64,000 nt of DNA from Cepaea nemoralis (lineage: Eukaryota > Mollusca > Gastropoda > Stylommatophora > Helicidae). Of this stretch, positions 48,395 through 58,695 are shown one piece after another. The position numbers and the translations under genes were made by a program. The notes beneath the pieces were generated by a model, which had not been told where the DNA came from, ran no database searches, and was given only the letters and a program-made list of their open reading frames with translations. How positions within the stretch are numbered: position 1 is the stretch's first letter; each line of letters begins with the position of its first letter. Location: positions 1 through 64,000 of the forward strand of contig JACEFZ010021372.1 of NCBI GenBank assembly GCA_014155875.1, read 5' to 3'.

Positions 48395-49300
48395 CTTAGT
48401 CAGATATGACTGAGCTACCGTGTGACAGTAGACGGTACTACCTGCTTCTGTTAGCGTCGAATGTTGGGCGATGATAGCCAATGGCTTCGGGCGGAGGAGC
48501 GCAATTGGTAGGGTACAAGCCTTATCCTAGTGCGAGGAAATGCAACTTAAAGACTGAATGTCATGGCAGGGCAGACCAGGCCCTAAGCCCTGGTTGGCAA
48601 CTGGTCTAGGATCGAAGCTCCGACAGGCGGACATTGTTTTGCTGATCCGGCAGCTTCTGCAGCTTGTCTTGTTCCAGACGTATTGGTGTTACCTTTCCTC
48701 TGGAGTACACTAGACAGGACCGAGAGAGGGATCATGCTGCATGGGCAACACATGGTCTCTAAATTCAGCCCAGGCTTTGTGTTATGGAGAGGTATAACTC
48801 TATTTTACAAACTATCGTCTGTCAAGACGGCAAGGTGTCAGTCAGTCAGTCAGATATGACTGAGCTACCGTATAACAGTAGACAGTACTACCTGCTTTCT
48901 GTTATAGCCGAATGTTGGGCGGTGCTCACCAAATCCGACACCAAACAATGTTCCAACAGCTTCGAGCGGAGGGGGAAATTGGGAGTGTACAGGTCTTACC
49001 ATGGTGCGAGGAAATTCAACCTAAAAACTAAATGTCATGACAGGGCAGACCAGGCCCCAGGCCTTACTCGGTAACTGGTCTAGAATCGTAGTTCCAACAG
49101 GCATACAGTTATAGCGTTGCTTTTCTGGTCCGGTAGCTTTCTGCCTGCTTGTCTTATTTCCTCTATATAAACTAGACAGGTCGAGAGAGGGATTATGCTG
49201 CATGGGCAACACATGGTCTCTAAAGTCAGCCCAGGTTTTCTGATATTGAGAGGAATATCTCCAAACTATCGTCTGTCAAGGCAGTCCTGTCAGTCCACGA
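48395..49300. repeat. repeat I, two tandem copies of about 430-450 bp
   Basis: Copy 1 begins ATATGACTGAGCTACCGTGT at about 48402; copy 2 begins likewise at about 48853 after a CAGTCAGTCAGTCAG run. Both contain GCGAGGAAAT.CAAC, CATG.CAGGGCAGACCAGG and ATGCTGCATGGGCAACACAT. A third, inverted copy is at 62828-63135. The tetranucleotide junction suggests a SINE or LINE tip inserted behind another. Confidence 0.75.
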
Positions 49301-49553
49301 TAGTGTTTCATAGGTTTGAATAATTATTCCGGTTAAAGAACATAGGTTTTACCCCTCCTGGTTAGTTACATTATATGCTTTATAGTACGTACAGTTTTTT
49401 TTTAAAAACCGGTCTCTGTGGCTAACGTACAGTACAGACCTGATAAGGCGAACTCACCTGGGACCTAAGAAATAGTTCTTCTTATCAGAAATTCCTCTTA
49501 TAAGAGTTCAAGCATATAGTAATGCATTTGCAGCGTGCAATACAATATAGCTG
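49301..49553. other. no gene recognised
   Basis: No supported gene or repeat. Confidence 0.3.
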
Positions 49554-49790
49554 GTCTCCCTGGCCGAGGCGTTAGCAGCTTTCTCCGTAACCCCGAATAC
49601 TCTCGTGGTTGACGTGAGCGCACGAGAATTGGAAGCGGTTCGAGTCTCGCCAGTGACTTATGAGAGTATGGAGCCGGTCGCTCAGAAAGTCAAGGCGTGC
49701 TGATGAGCGTAATCTAGCCTAGGAATCAACATACAACTGAAAGATGCTGATGTTGACCGCAATATCCTGAAACAGGATGGAAACGCGGGG
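49554..49790 (+). mobile_element. tRNA-derived SINE, SINE-A relative
   Basis: Best Pol III promoter in the window: TGGCCGAGGCGTTAGC (A box) at about 49562 and GCGGTTCGAGTCTCGCC (B box) at about 49636, spaced as in a Leu/Ser-type tRNA with a long variable arm. The 3' part (GATGCTGATGTTGACCGCAA) is a diverged SINE-A tail. Confidence 0.7.
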
Positions 49791-49891
49791 TAAAACAATA
49801 CAATATTGTTCGTCACAATAGAAATTTGACACATCCGAGATCGCCTTTAGCGGTTTGCAATGTATTATGGTTGTATGCATTCTATCTATAT

Positions 49892-50384
49892 CAGTGTTTC
49901 CCAACGTGGGGCCCACGCCCCACAGGGGGGCAATTCGACTGTTAAGGGGGGCAATTCGAAAATGGAAGAAATCGGCTGAATATAACAAAACGGGGAGACT
50001 TGAGACTGAAGTTAACTAAATTGGAACCTGACATAAGATCTCTTTGCAGCAAGCATCAAGCGCAAGGATCTCACTAAATATAAATAATAAATAATTACTA
50101 ATAATTAAAATAATATAGAACAATCTTTCATTAAAATTATTTTGTACTTGAATTTCAGTTCTCCATTATATGTTTTGAAAATTTACTTACTGTGTTTGCT
50201 CAATAATTACCTAGTGATTTCTTCCTAAAACCTATCATTCAAGTTTCTTTAGTGAACATTTCAATTTTTGAATATTAAAAATAATGTATATGTTGAGGGG
50301 GGGGCATGGGGTGGGGGAGGGGGGCAATATGAATTTTAGAAAGGCTTAAGTGGGGCATGGCACAAAAAAGGTTGGGAAACACTG
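49892..50384. mobile_element. non-autonomous hAT element
   Basis: Inverted ends CAGTGTTTCCCAAC and GTTGGGAAACACTG and a perfect 8-bp target duplication ATCTATAT (49884-49891 and 50385-50392), both diagnostic of hAT transposons. At 493 bp it is a deletion derivative. The segment LRLKLTKLEPDIRSLCSKHQ near 50005-50065 resembles the extreme C terminus of BED-type hAT transposases. Confidence 0.93.
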
Positions 50385-50830
50385 ATCTATATGTTGTTGC
50401 ATCCACTGTTGTAGCATCCTTCGTTGTAACATATACCCACACTGTTTTTTTTTATATATATAATTTTAAATAATATATAATCAACACGTATTAATTAATT
50501 ATAAAATTAATGTATGAGCCCATTGCTTTTACGTCCTTCCCTTTTGCATTTGCAAGCCTGAAAGCAGTCCACATATTAACAAGAGGAAGTTGAAATCGTA
50601 AGGTAAGCCGCAGAGATCATTATATTTGAGAAATAAATGTGCACGCACTGACGGGCAGGCAGTGAGAACGATGAGGGCGGAGTGCAGATTAGGAGATAAA
50701 TTGACAACAGACACGTGGACATTTAAATGACTAATTACCGTGTGCACATGTATTGATTTATATGACAGACAGACAAACAGACAACTGTTTAGATAAATTA
50801 ATGAAAGGGTGGATGGTTGATGATGTGCTT
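50385..50830. other. no gene recognised
   Basis: AT-rich near 50450-50510; no supported gene. Confidence 0.35.
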
Positions 50831-51073
50831 AGGTAGGTAGGTAGGTGGGTAGGTAGATAGGTAGGTAGGTAGGTAGGTAGGTGGGTAGGTAGGTAGGTAG
50901 GTAGGTGGGTGGGTGGGTAGGTAGGTAGGTCAGCAGAAACAGACAGGCGGCCAGATAGGCAGGGTGGTAGTTAGGTAGATATGTAAGTGGGTAGGTAGGT
51001 AGGTAGGTAGGCAGGCAGGCAGGCAGGTATTAGGTAGGTAGGTAGGTAGGTGGGTAGGTAGGTAGGTAGTTCC
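50831..51073. repeat. GGTA-type tetranucleotide array with variants
   Basis: GGTA units mixed with GGTG, GGCA and GATA variants and a short unique interruption at about 50930-50985. Confidence 0.95.
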
Positions 51074-52110
51074 TGTGTGCGTACGTGCGTCCGTCCATCA
51101 ATCAGTCAGTCAGTCAGTGATGATTGAGAACATTAATGAGTGAAAGATAACGAAGATCCGAGAGAAAACGTCCTGCAGCCGAACAAACCAGTGAGCAGTT
51201 GACTACCGGTAATTACTAATAATCAATAGAAAAGTCCGTCCAATCCTAACTGCTTCATTCCTGATTCCCGGGTCAGTTGTAATCTCAGCACTGTTTGAGC
51301 TCGGTTTGATTGAATCCGTTAGTAATTCGTTACTATGTTTTATAGCAGCCTGAATGATAACTGCGATAACGATGTTAAGGAAATGTTCGAAGCAAATAAA
51401 CAATGTAAAAATTCGTTATTGATATCAGAGAATAAAATGATCACACTACCTGTCTGTGGCACACAACGAGACCAATTATGAACTAATTATAGGCCTTAAC
51501 ATGTTATACAATCAACAAAACTGAGTCATCTAGATAAAAAATGTTTTTTTTACTGGATTTTGGAAATTGTTTATTTTCATTACATACCCAGTACTTCTCC
51601 TCGCACACGCCACAGTGCGGTTCTCTACACAGTGCACAATATCCGTAGCATCGGCGAGGATTCATGTGTATGAGAGCCACATACGATATACATATTGTGT
51701 TGTGGATAGTTTTTTCCAATTTGGAATTTTGCCGCATCAGCAGCGTAATCGGTTTATTCTTTCCAACTGTCAACTGCCAAGGGATTGTTAGCGTATGCAA
51801 CGTAATCTCTCTAACTTTTCGTTCTTATCTAAGAAAGTAAGTAGATCGATTCACAACACTAGGATGAATGGAGAAGTACGCTTTTTTGTTTTATCAAACT
51901 ACGCACGGTTATTCACATCTATTTTTATGCGGACCTTTAAGCCTCTCCGCCCATAACTTATGACTTTAGGATGCAAAGGTAAGAATTATCTCATATAAGA
52001 TACCGCTATAGGTTAGAAAATAAACTCTAAGACTTCACATACAACAGGTGGTTACATTTGAAGTAGAATAACCAGTTCCCTTCTCAATGAAATCTCTAAC
52101 ACGCATTGTA
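51074..52110. other. no gene recognised
   Basis: About 1 kb without supported features. Short frames on both strands lack recognisable domains. Confidence 0.35.
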
Positions 52111-52776
52111 CGAGGGGGCTTGAAATGAAAACCTTAAAAGTGTGGTAGAAATGACAATAACCATGCCATTGTATTGTAATCTGTCAATATTGTTGTTAAG
52201 GATGTCAAGAGGGCTTAGCACGTGACATCACGGTGCAGACGAACAAGGTGACGTCATTAGGACTATTTAAAAATGGCCGCCCCACGTTTGACATGCATCA
52301 AAGAGGAGCAGCGTTCTGTTATCCATTTTTTTTTAATCAGTGAAGGGGTGAAACCTGTAGAAATTCATCGGTGAATTAAGGTCCGTTATGGCAATGAATG
52401 CCTGTCAATCCAGCAAGTGTATGAGTGGAGTAGGAAGTTTCAAAACGGCGTGACAGACTGTTCACGACCGTGTTCAGGCACACTGAGTAGTGACCCCAGA
52501 ATGGTTGGTTCACACGCGACCGAAGGAATTGTTTTCTACAGGAATCTAAGCACTTTATTAGCGCTGGAGTACTTGCATTAAATGCAGTGGTGACTGCATC
52601 GAAAAATGATACATTTGTACTTTACTTTTCCAGAATATATTCATCCCCCCACCCCCCCCACCCCCCCACCCCACCCCCAACCCCCCCCCCCCCACCCCCC
52701 CCCCCCCAACCCCACCTCTCCCCCTCCAAAAAAAAATAGTAAAAGCATTTAAGGTTTATCATTTGCAACTCCCTCG
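52111..52776 (+). mobile_element. mariner element relic 2, internally deleted
   Basis: Ends CGAGGG.GCTTGAAATGAAAA and, reverse-complemented on the right, CGAGGGAGTTGCAAATGATA, flanked by TA on both sides (52109-52110, 52777-52778). The 5' part encodes the transposase N terminus (EEQRSVIHFLISEGVKPVEI, then QQVYEWSRKFQNG). A large deletion follows, and the C-terminal end (AGVLALNAVV region) is barely recognisable. A C/A-rich tract of about 90 bp lies at 52645-52728. Not the same family as the 6.3-kb or 56-kb elements. Confidence 0.85.
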
Positions 52777-52863
52777 TATATGTTACGTTAATCTCAGAGC
52801 TTTTAGTAAAGCATTAAGTTTATCATTGCAACTCCTCGTATATGTACGTTAATCTCAGGCTTT
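52738..52863. repeat. tandem near-duplicate with homopolymer-compressed second copy
   Basis: 52738-52804 and 52805-52863 match base for base except that nearly every homopolymer run in the second copy is one base shorter (AAAA to AAA, TTT to TT, CCC to CC, TT to T). It includes the right end of mariner relic 2. Confidence 0.85.
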
Positions 52864-53254
52864 GAAGTTTCTTACTGTTTGCAGTGGTGCATTAATTTAC
52901 CAGCTGGTTTTCGCTTTCATTACCTTTTTACATGGACATATTTGGATACGTACATCCAGGTCAATGGTGTTAAGCGCGGCTTCCAAATATGCTCTTACTT
53001 TCTCCGACATAATGGTTAATACATATCATTTTAGTTCTTCTTAACTTCTCAGATGAAGATATTAACGCAAACACGGAGACGATGTATCATCGATAACGAT
53101 CATCGTGACCATGGTGTTGTTGATGCTGATGACAACGACGATGATGATTTACAATGCCACATTTAAATATGCTAATATAGCCTGTTAGTTCCACTTATCT
53201 TGCTTTCATTCAGTGCTAGGAACTCCCTGTGGGCACTTACAAAATAGAAGGTTG
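52864..53254. other. no gene recognised
   Basis: No supported gene. Confidence 0.3.
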
Positions 53255-53890
53255 AAAATTGGCCTCTATTTGAATAATAGAAAGACAGAAGTAAAGATAA
53301 CAGCAAAGAAACTGATCATGCCAAAATAAACAGCTAAAGTAAATGGTGTTCATTTAGAGCAAGTACACAAATTCAAGTATCCAGGCACATGGATAGCATC
53401 ACATGAAGAGACGTATCACAGTGAATAGGGCAAGCAAACAGTGTATTCAGTTAAATGAAGAACATTTTATGGAATAAAATCTCTGTCATTGTAGGCTAGA
53501 GCACTAGTTTTAACATATGACTGCTAATCATGAACAATTAGTAAAACAAGCAAAGAAATCGCTTGAGGCCTCAGAGATGTGGTTATAGAGAAGAATGCTG
53601 AAAATTCTCTGAACAGCCAAAATTAGTACTCTAAACATTTTGGAAGAAACTAAGACACAAAGATGACTAGTCACGAATATCAGAATGATTACATTATGAG
53701 AAGACAAGAACTACAAGAGGTTGTGGCACATGGAAAGATTTGTGGAAAGAGAGATAAAAAGAGTCAGCTAGAGAAGATTCTAGACAAACATGGTACTGGA
53801 GTGGGTTAGCGCACGAATTGGTGTCGCAAGTTGTAGAAAAGCCATGATCGCCTACGCCAGTTGGTGCGGCACTTGTTGATGATGATGAGC
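53255..53890 (+). pseudogene. LINE-C relic with GAT tail
   Basis: Read through stops: ASKQCIQLNEEHF, AKKSLEASEMWL, ILEETKTQR, then a C terminus IAYASW, ending GATGATGATG. Same family as 22090-22395 but older. Confidence 0.55.
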
Positions 53891-54229
53891 TAGCAATAGT
53901 CGCTTCCATCATTACGAAATGGAGAAGTTAATTAAACTGTAACGTCGAGACAAGTTACAATCAATGGTATAAGCTTGAGATAATGCAACACTAATGGCAG
54001 TGCGATAGATATCATCTGTAATTATTAACGACAGACAGTTGGATATAAGCTACAGCTAATGGCAACAACTTACAGACAATCTAAAACAAATTAAAATCAT
54101 CCGTAGATAAGCTAGAACTAATGACATCATCAGTATCACCATGCGCCGTGCCGATAAGCATGGGCGGTCATGGATCGAAATTTCGCACTACCACCATAGT
54201 CTGAGATCAAGTATATGATCTTGTCCCGC

Positions 54230-54945
54230 TTATCTCATCTCATCTCATCATGTTCCTCTTGTACCTTGCGGTGTCGAGGTGAAGTATAAACTTCGTGAGA
54301 GTGCCCGATTATGGGCTTCATATATCGATATTCCCATGGACTCTGCTATTCCCTCCGTCCAACGTTTACGTGGTCGGTCTCTTCCTCTGTTTCCATCTGG
54401 TCTGTACATCATTGCTTGTTGTGGTATGCTGTTGACTGGTAACCTACTTTCATGGCCAAACAATTTGACTTGCTACTTTTATAACAGTGAAGCCCAAATG
54501 CAACTGCATGCAACTGAATGGAAGAAGTCAAGCCAACGATGATTAGAAATGACTCCGTTTATTGTGAGAGTCTTGAAATCTTATCAAAATGAATACAGCG
54601 TCTATAAATGTAGATACGTCCTACTGATTTGGCTGCTGGGTGGAAACTGTCCCCTATTTTCCTCTACGTCAGCACGTGAGCGTCCTTAACTACCTAGCTA
54701 CAGTGCTCACGCGTGCATGAGCTATTTGTCTCTTCCCCTTGCACGCCGTGCCACCTATCTAAACCCCGTATAACAGCCTACTCTGTTATACTTTCTAATA
54801 AAATCTAGGGCTGCTTTAAGCCCCACTTTAGTCCTGATTTCTTCATTTCTGATCTTATCTCTTCTTGATACGTTTAGTATTCTTCTCAGGAACCTCATTT
54901 CTGTTGTTGTGATTTTTCTTTTCTCTTTGTCTGTCATTGTCCAGG
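54230..54945 (-). pseudogene. LINE-D copy 2, C-terminal part, interrupted
   Basis: Minus strand: DKEKRKITTTEMRFLRRILN, then ALDFIRK, a 311-bp insertion, then HESRLPVNSIPQQAMMYRPD and RGRDRPRKRWTEGIAESMG, ending SLYFTSTP. Closely parallels 1380-1728, which gives the pre-insertion sequence. Confidence 0.85.
54480..54790. mobile_element. 311-bp inverted-repeat insertion, family unknown
   Basis: The ends are TATAACAG and CTGTTATA, with a 4-bp target duplication CTTT (54476-54479, 54791-54794). Removing the insert and one CTTT restores the exact length of the LINE-D sequence seen at 1494-1545. The right end holds a perfect hairpin: GTATAACAG, six bases, CTGTTATAC. No coding capacity. Confidence 0.75.
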
Positions 54946-55014
54946 TTTGTCCCGCTTATGTGATATGGAAGAACTATCCAGGTATTTATCTGTGTAACTT
55001 CTCTTTGCTATTCC

Positions 55015-55253
55015 GGCTCCGTGGCGAAGGGTTTGCGGACGCAGTTCGTAATCCTATATACACGCGTTCGAAACACGGCTGCGGGTGATTTGGCAGCAGA
55101 CAGCCTTGCGTTGGTTTTTTTTTTAACGAAAGGATATGAGTGCAGGTTGTTCAGAAAGTAATGACAAACTACTGAACGTAAACTTGCCAAGAGATCACGA
55201 CGGCAAGAAATGCTGGTGTTGACTGCGACGTCCTGTAAAGGATATGCAACTAA
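55015..55253 (+). mobile_element. SINE-A, complete copy with 12-bp target duplication
   Basis: Target duplication CTTTGCTATTCC at 55003-55014 and 55254-55265. tRNA-like head: CTCCGTGGCGAAGGGTTTGC (A box) and CGCGTTCGAAACACG (B box). Body with a T run and TTCAGAAAGTAATGACAAAC; 3' domain GCTGGTGTTGACTGCGACGT and CTGTAAAGGATATGCAACTA. Length 239 bp. Best reference copy of the family. Confidence 0.9.
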
Positions 55254-55265
55254 CTTTGCTATTCC

Positions 55266-55612
55266 CATCAAGCGTCGAAAACTCAACATGACATAGACAT
55301 CGGTGTTAACAAAGCAAGAAGAAATTGTGTCGACAGCTGCAGGTCAGTAGAGAAGATGCTCACAGTGCGGCATGTCCACAGAATGTCTTCACAGTGCAAG
55401 AATATACACCAACAACCGATTATGATGAAGACCCACTTGGCCAATGCTTACAATAGTTTACATACAATCACTAATAACACTCCAAAAAAGCATCGTAATG
55501 TCATCATAATTTTGTTGACCAATCGACACAAGATGCGTGATGTGGGCAGTATAACGTCGGTCTTCTCTCTGTCACGTCACAGTCCAATAACAGGAAACTG
55601 CTTTGAGGCGGA
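55266..55612. other. no gene recognised
   Basis: No supported gene or repeat. Confidence 0.3.
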
Positions 55613-55955
55613 TTTTTTTTTGGGGGGGGGGGGGGGGGGAGGTTTTCGCTCGCTTTGAACTCAAACGTAGTCCATATACGTGCTATTACTTCTAGTGCAC
55701 TGGAGTCATTTTTACGTGTGGGTTAGCTTTCCCTATTATAAGTGCCCCATCGCCATCAGCCACGACTCTGGTGATCGAGTGAAATGGCGAATCATGACCG
55801 CCCACGCTTTCCGGCATGGCACATGATTGATTGATTGATTGATCGCCATCAGTCGAATCCACTCCGACTTCTGAAGTACTTGTAATTTACATCTCCAAGT
55901 CAAGGACGGGAAGTCAACATTTTAGTACAGCTAACCAATGTAGGGGGTTGAATTT
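55613..55955 (-). mobile_element. SINE-B copy (minus), interrupted by a LINE-A tip
   Basis: T/G run, ACTCAAACGTAGTCCATATA, GTGTGGGTTAGCTTTCCC; after the insertion, ATCCACTCCGACTTCTGAAG and ATCTCCAAGTCAAGGACGGG, to ACCAATGTAGGGGGTTGAAT at the tRNA-like side. Confidence 0.8.
55760..55841 (+). mobile_element. 82-bp LINE-A 3' tip nested in SINE-B
   Basis: Only the last 82 bp of LINE-A (ACGACTCTGGTGATCGAGTG ... GATTGATTGATTG) bracketed by an 11-bp target duplication ATCGCCATCAG (55749-55759 and 55842-55852). An extreme 5' truncation. Confidence 0.93.
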
Positions 55956-56085
55956 AATACTAACAGCACTTCGATAGATATCAGATAGACTGTCAGAGCT
56001 TAGACGACCTAAACGTCAATGCATGAGCTTTAAGATTTAAAACAAACAGCCTCTCAAAGAATTCAGAACCAACCATTCGCACATA

Positions 56086-57450
56086 CGCGAGCGAGTCAAT
56101 AAGTAAGTAATACAGTTTTGTGGGATGGCAGGTAAAAGTAGTTGGTGATTTCTACAGGTGTCATTTGGTGACAGCAACATCGAACTTTATATGCCCGTTC
56201 GTCAGGTGACGCTATGTGTCTTATGCGCATGCGCAGCGCATAAACAAAATGCCGACTGTACTTACGGGGTGTACAACCAAAGAGCAACGTGCTGTTGTGC
56301 GTTTGTTTTCTTTTGTTTTGTTTTGTTGTGGTTTTATTTTTGTGGGCAAAAGGACTGCCTGCAAAGGACATTAATAAGGAAATGCTTCATGTTTATGCTG
56401 ACATATGTTTATCCCGTAAAGCGGTGCATAACAGAGTAGAAAAATTTTCTCAAGGACGCTCTAAAATTGTTGATGAAATCCGATCTGGTAGTCCTGTTGA
56501 GATTGCACCAGAAGCATCCGTGCCGCAGTTGGAGGAGATGGTTAGAAGTGACAGGCGAGTAATGATAGACTCTGTAGCATCTGCAATTGCGTGCTCACGT
56601 GATTCAACATACAGCATAATGCATGAAAGATTTAAATTTAAGAAAGTGTGCTCAAGGTGGGTACCCAGACAATTGAAGGAGGAACACAAAATGAACCGAT
56701 TTGGCCTGTCCTTGCATCATCTCTGTCGATACGAAGATGAAGGAGAAGACATGCTGAACAGGACTGTTACTGAGGACGAATCATGGGTGCATCACTACCA
56801 GCCCGAATCAAAGCGTGCTTCAATGAAATGGAAACATCCTTTTTCGCCTTGTGTCCAAAAATGCAAGGTTACGCCATCAGCAGGGAAGGTTATGTTGACA
56901 GTGTTCTGGGATTGTCAAGAAGTGCTTTAACCAATTTCAAGAAGAAATGTGACAGCATGAATTCTGAATCGTACTGTGAAGTTCTATCGGTGCTTCATGA
57001 AGCACTTCGAAGAAAACGTCCAGGACTGCTGACTAGAGGAGTGTTGCTTTTTCATGACAATGCCAGATCACATACGGCTCGATTAACTCAGGAGAAAATT
57101 AACCAACTAAGGTGGGAAGTTCTAGAACATCCACCTTACAGCCCTGACTTAGCCCCTAGCGATTTCCACCTTTTTGGTCCACTGAAAAGCCATCTTGGCG
57201 GGAGACATTTCGCGAATGACGCCGAAGTTGAATGTGAAGTGAAAACGTGGTTTAGGAAACAGAACACGCAGTTCTATGCAGCCGGTTTGGGAGGACTGAT
57301 AAAACGATGGGATAAGTGCATCAATGATGGTGAAAATTATGTTAAGAAATAAAGCGACAATGTATGTATAAAAATAAACTGGTTTCAAGTTGTTATCATA
57401 CATAGTTATTTTCTACAATCATTTGTGAGTTACTTATTGATTTACGCTCG
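56086..57450 (+). mobile_element. near-complete mariner element
   Basis: 1365 bp with ends CGAGCGAGTCAATAAGTAAG (left, from 56088) and CGAGCGTAAATCAATAAGTA (right, reverse-complemented), flanked by TA at 56084-56085 and 57451-57452. Length and structure are those of a standard mariner. Confidence 0.93.
56249..57352 (+). pseudogene. mariner transposase (D,D34D), frameshifted
   Basis: Cut-and-paste transposase. The start is probably ATG 56249 (MPTVLTGCTTKEQRAVVR). A T/G-rich stretch of about 30-40 bp then replaces or interrupts the expected sequence (56305-56345) and changes frame. The main frame runs LWAKGLPAKDINKEML to TVTEDESWVHHYQPESK (first aspartate) and VMLTVFWD, ending at a stop at 56928. 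A shifted frame carries LLFHDNARSHTARLT (second aspartate) and HPPYSPDLAPSDFHLFGPLK (third, 34 residues between them) to the natural stop at 57352. All catalytic residues survive; two frame breaks inactivate it. Confidence 0.9.
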
Positions 57451-57800
57451 TACATTGGGACGATGTGAAAGACAAATCACTGACCAGAAAACGACTTTGG
57501 TATTGAAAATATCTCCACTCAAGAAAGGGAGTTTGTTGTTGATTATTCTCTTATGTGTAAAAGTTAGGGACACCGCAGATTTCAATCGAATATACTAGGC
57601 TTAACATTGTAAGTGACAAAGTCAGCTTCTAAAAGTTCTATTTGAAATAAAATAAACGTCTCTTTCAATGAATTAATATATCTCTTTTAACGAATATACA
57701 CATACGGAGACTATCAAGAACTAATCCTGTCAAAATGCACAAGTAAATGATGTTATAGGTTAGTGTGAACATTTTTTAAGTAAAGGACCCCTTAGGCCTT
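57451..57800. other. no gene recognised
   Basis: No supported gene. Confidence 0.3.
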
Positions 57801-58070
57801 AACACTCCATGAGGCACATTCAGTGTGTGGTGCTAGTCCCACATTTTTAAATACCAATGGACATTGATGGGTGATGTGATCAAACTTACGCCGACCTCCT
57901 TTACTCCCCATGGCATTTTATAGTACCCATTATAGGTTTGATCGAACTGAGAGTCCTCATCAAGTTTACAAGTCCACCCAAATGGTTATTAGAATACACG
58001 ATCTCCGAGCCGGCAGGTAAGCCTCCTAACCACTGCGCTACTGCCGTCCTCGTTTCGGCTATGTTGTAAG
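57801..58070 (-). mobile_element. SINE-J copy 1 (tRNA-derived)
   Basis: Minus strand: CAGTAGCGCAGTGGTTAGGA (A box) and GTATTCTAATAACC (degraded B box), then a body containing ATGCCATGGGGAGTAAAGGA and CATCACCCATCAATGTCCAT, ending near GGCCTAAGGGGTCC. Confidence 0.7.
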
Positions 58071-58189
58071 TAATGGGGAATTCTCCTGTACATGCCCTGA
58101 GAACAGCACTGTTTCACCTGTACTTAAAACATGTCACTGTTCAATTTCATATTATTTCTCATAATCCCACAATACTAACAAGGGATCCT

Positions 58190-58442
58190 TTTACATGTCT
58201 TAAAGCTCATTTGGCATAAGGTGCTAAATCAATATTTTAAAGACCAATTGACGCTGGGCTGGTGATGTGGTAGCTATTTTTTTTAAAACGCCTTTACTTC
58301 CTACGACAATTCCTGACACCCATTTTAGGCTGGGACGATCTGGGAGCCTAGTGTATTTACAAAATATTAATCCGCCTCGATGCGGTTCGAATACTTGCCC
58401 TCAGAGCCGGTAGTTAAGCATCTAGCCAATACGCTACAGCTT
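58190..58442 (-). mobile_element. SINE-J copy 2
   Basis: Minus strand: CTGTAGCGTATTGGCTAGAT (A box) and GTATTCGAACCGC (B box), body with TAGGAAGTAAAGGCG and ACATCACCAGCCCAGCGTC, parallel to copy 1 some 390 bp away in the same orientation. Confidence 0.7.
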
Positions 58443-58695
58443 TTCCCATTTGGCTACGTAACACATCAAACTTCATTTTCAAAAAGTATCCGGAAAGTAT
58501 AGAATAACTAATAACCTCAACAGAAAAGAATAGTGAAAATCACAATTTATATTGTCACAGCGCCAAACCGATGCATCTTGGTTTGGTCTGTGAAAGCCGT
58601 ATGATCCTGGCCACTGCCGGAACTCAAGCGGACAAAGACATCGGAAGCCAGTTTTGTGTTAGCAGTCAACCAGCTTGGTTCGTGCTGATGAGAGA

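Noticed and set aside
52643..52728. C-rich tract as an i-motif or G-quadruplex control element
   Set aside because: It lies inside a dead mariner and next to a likely consensus error; no regulatory context.
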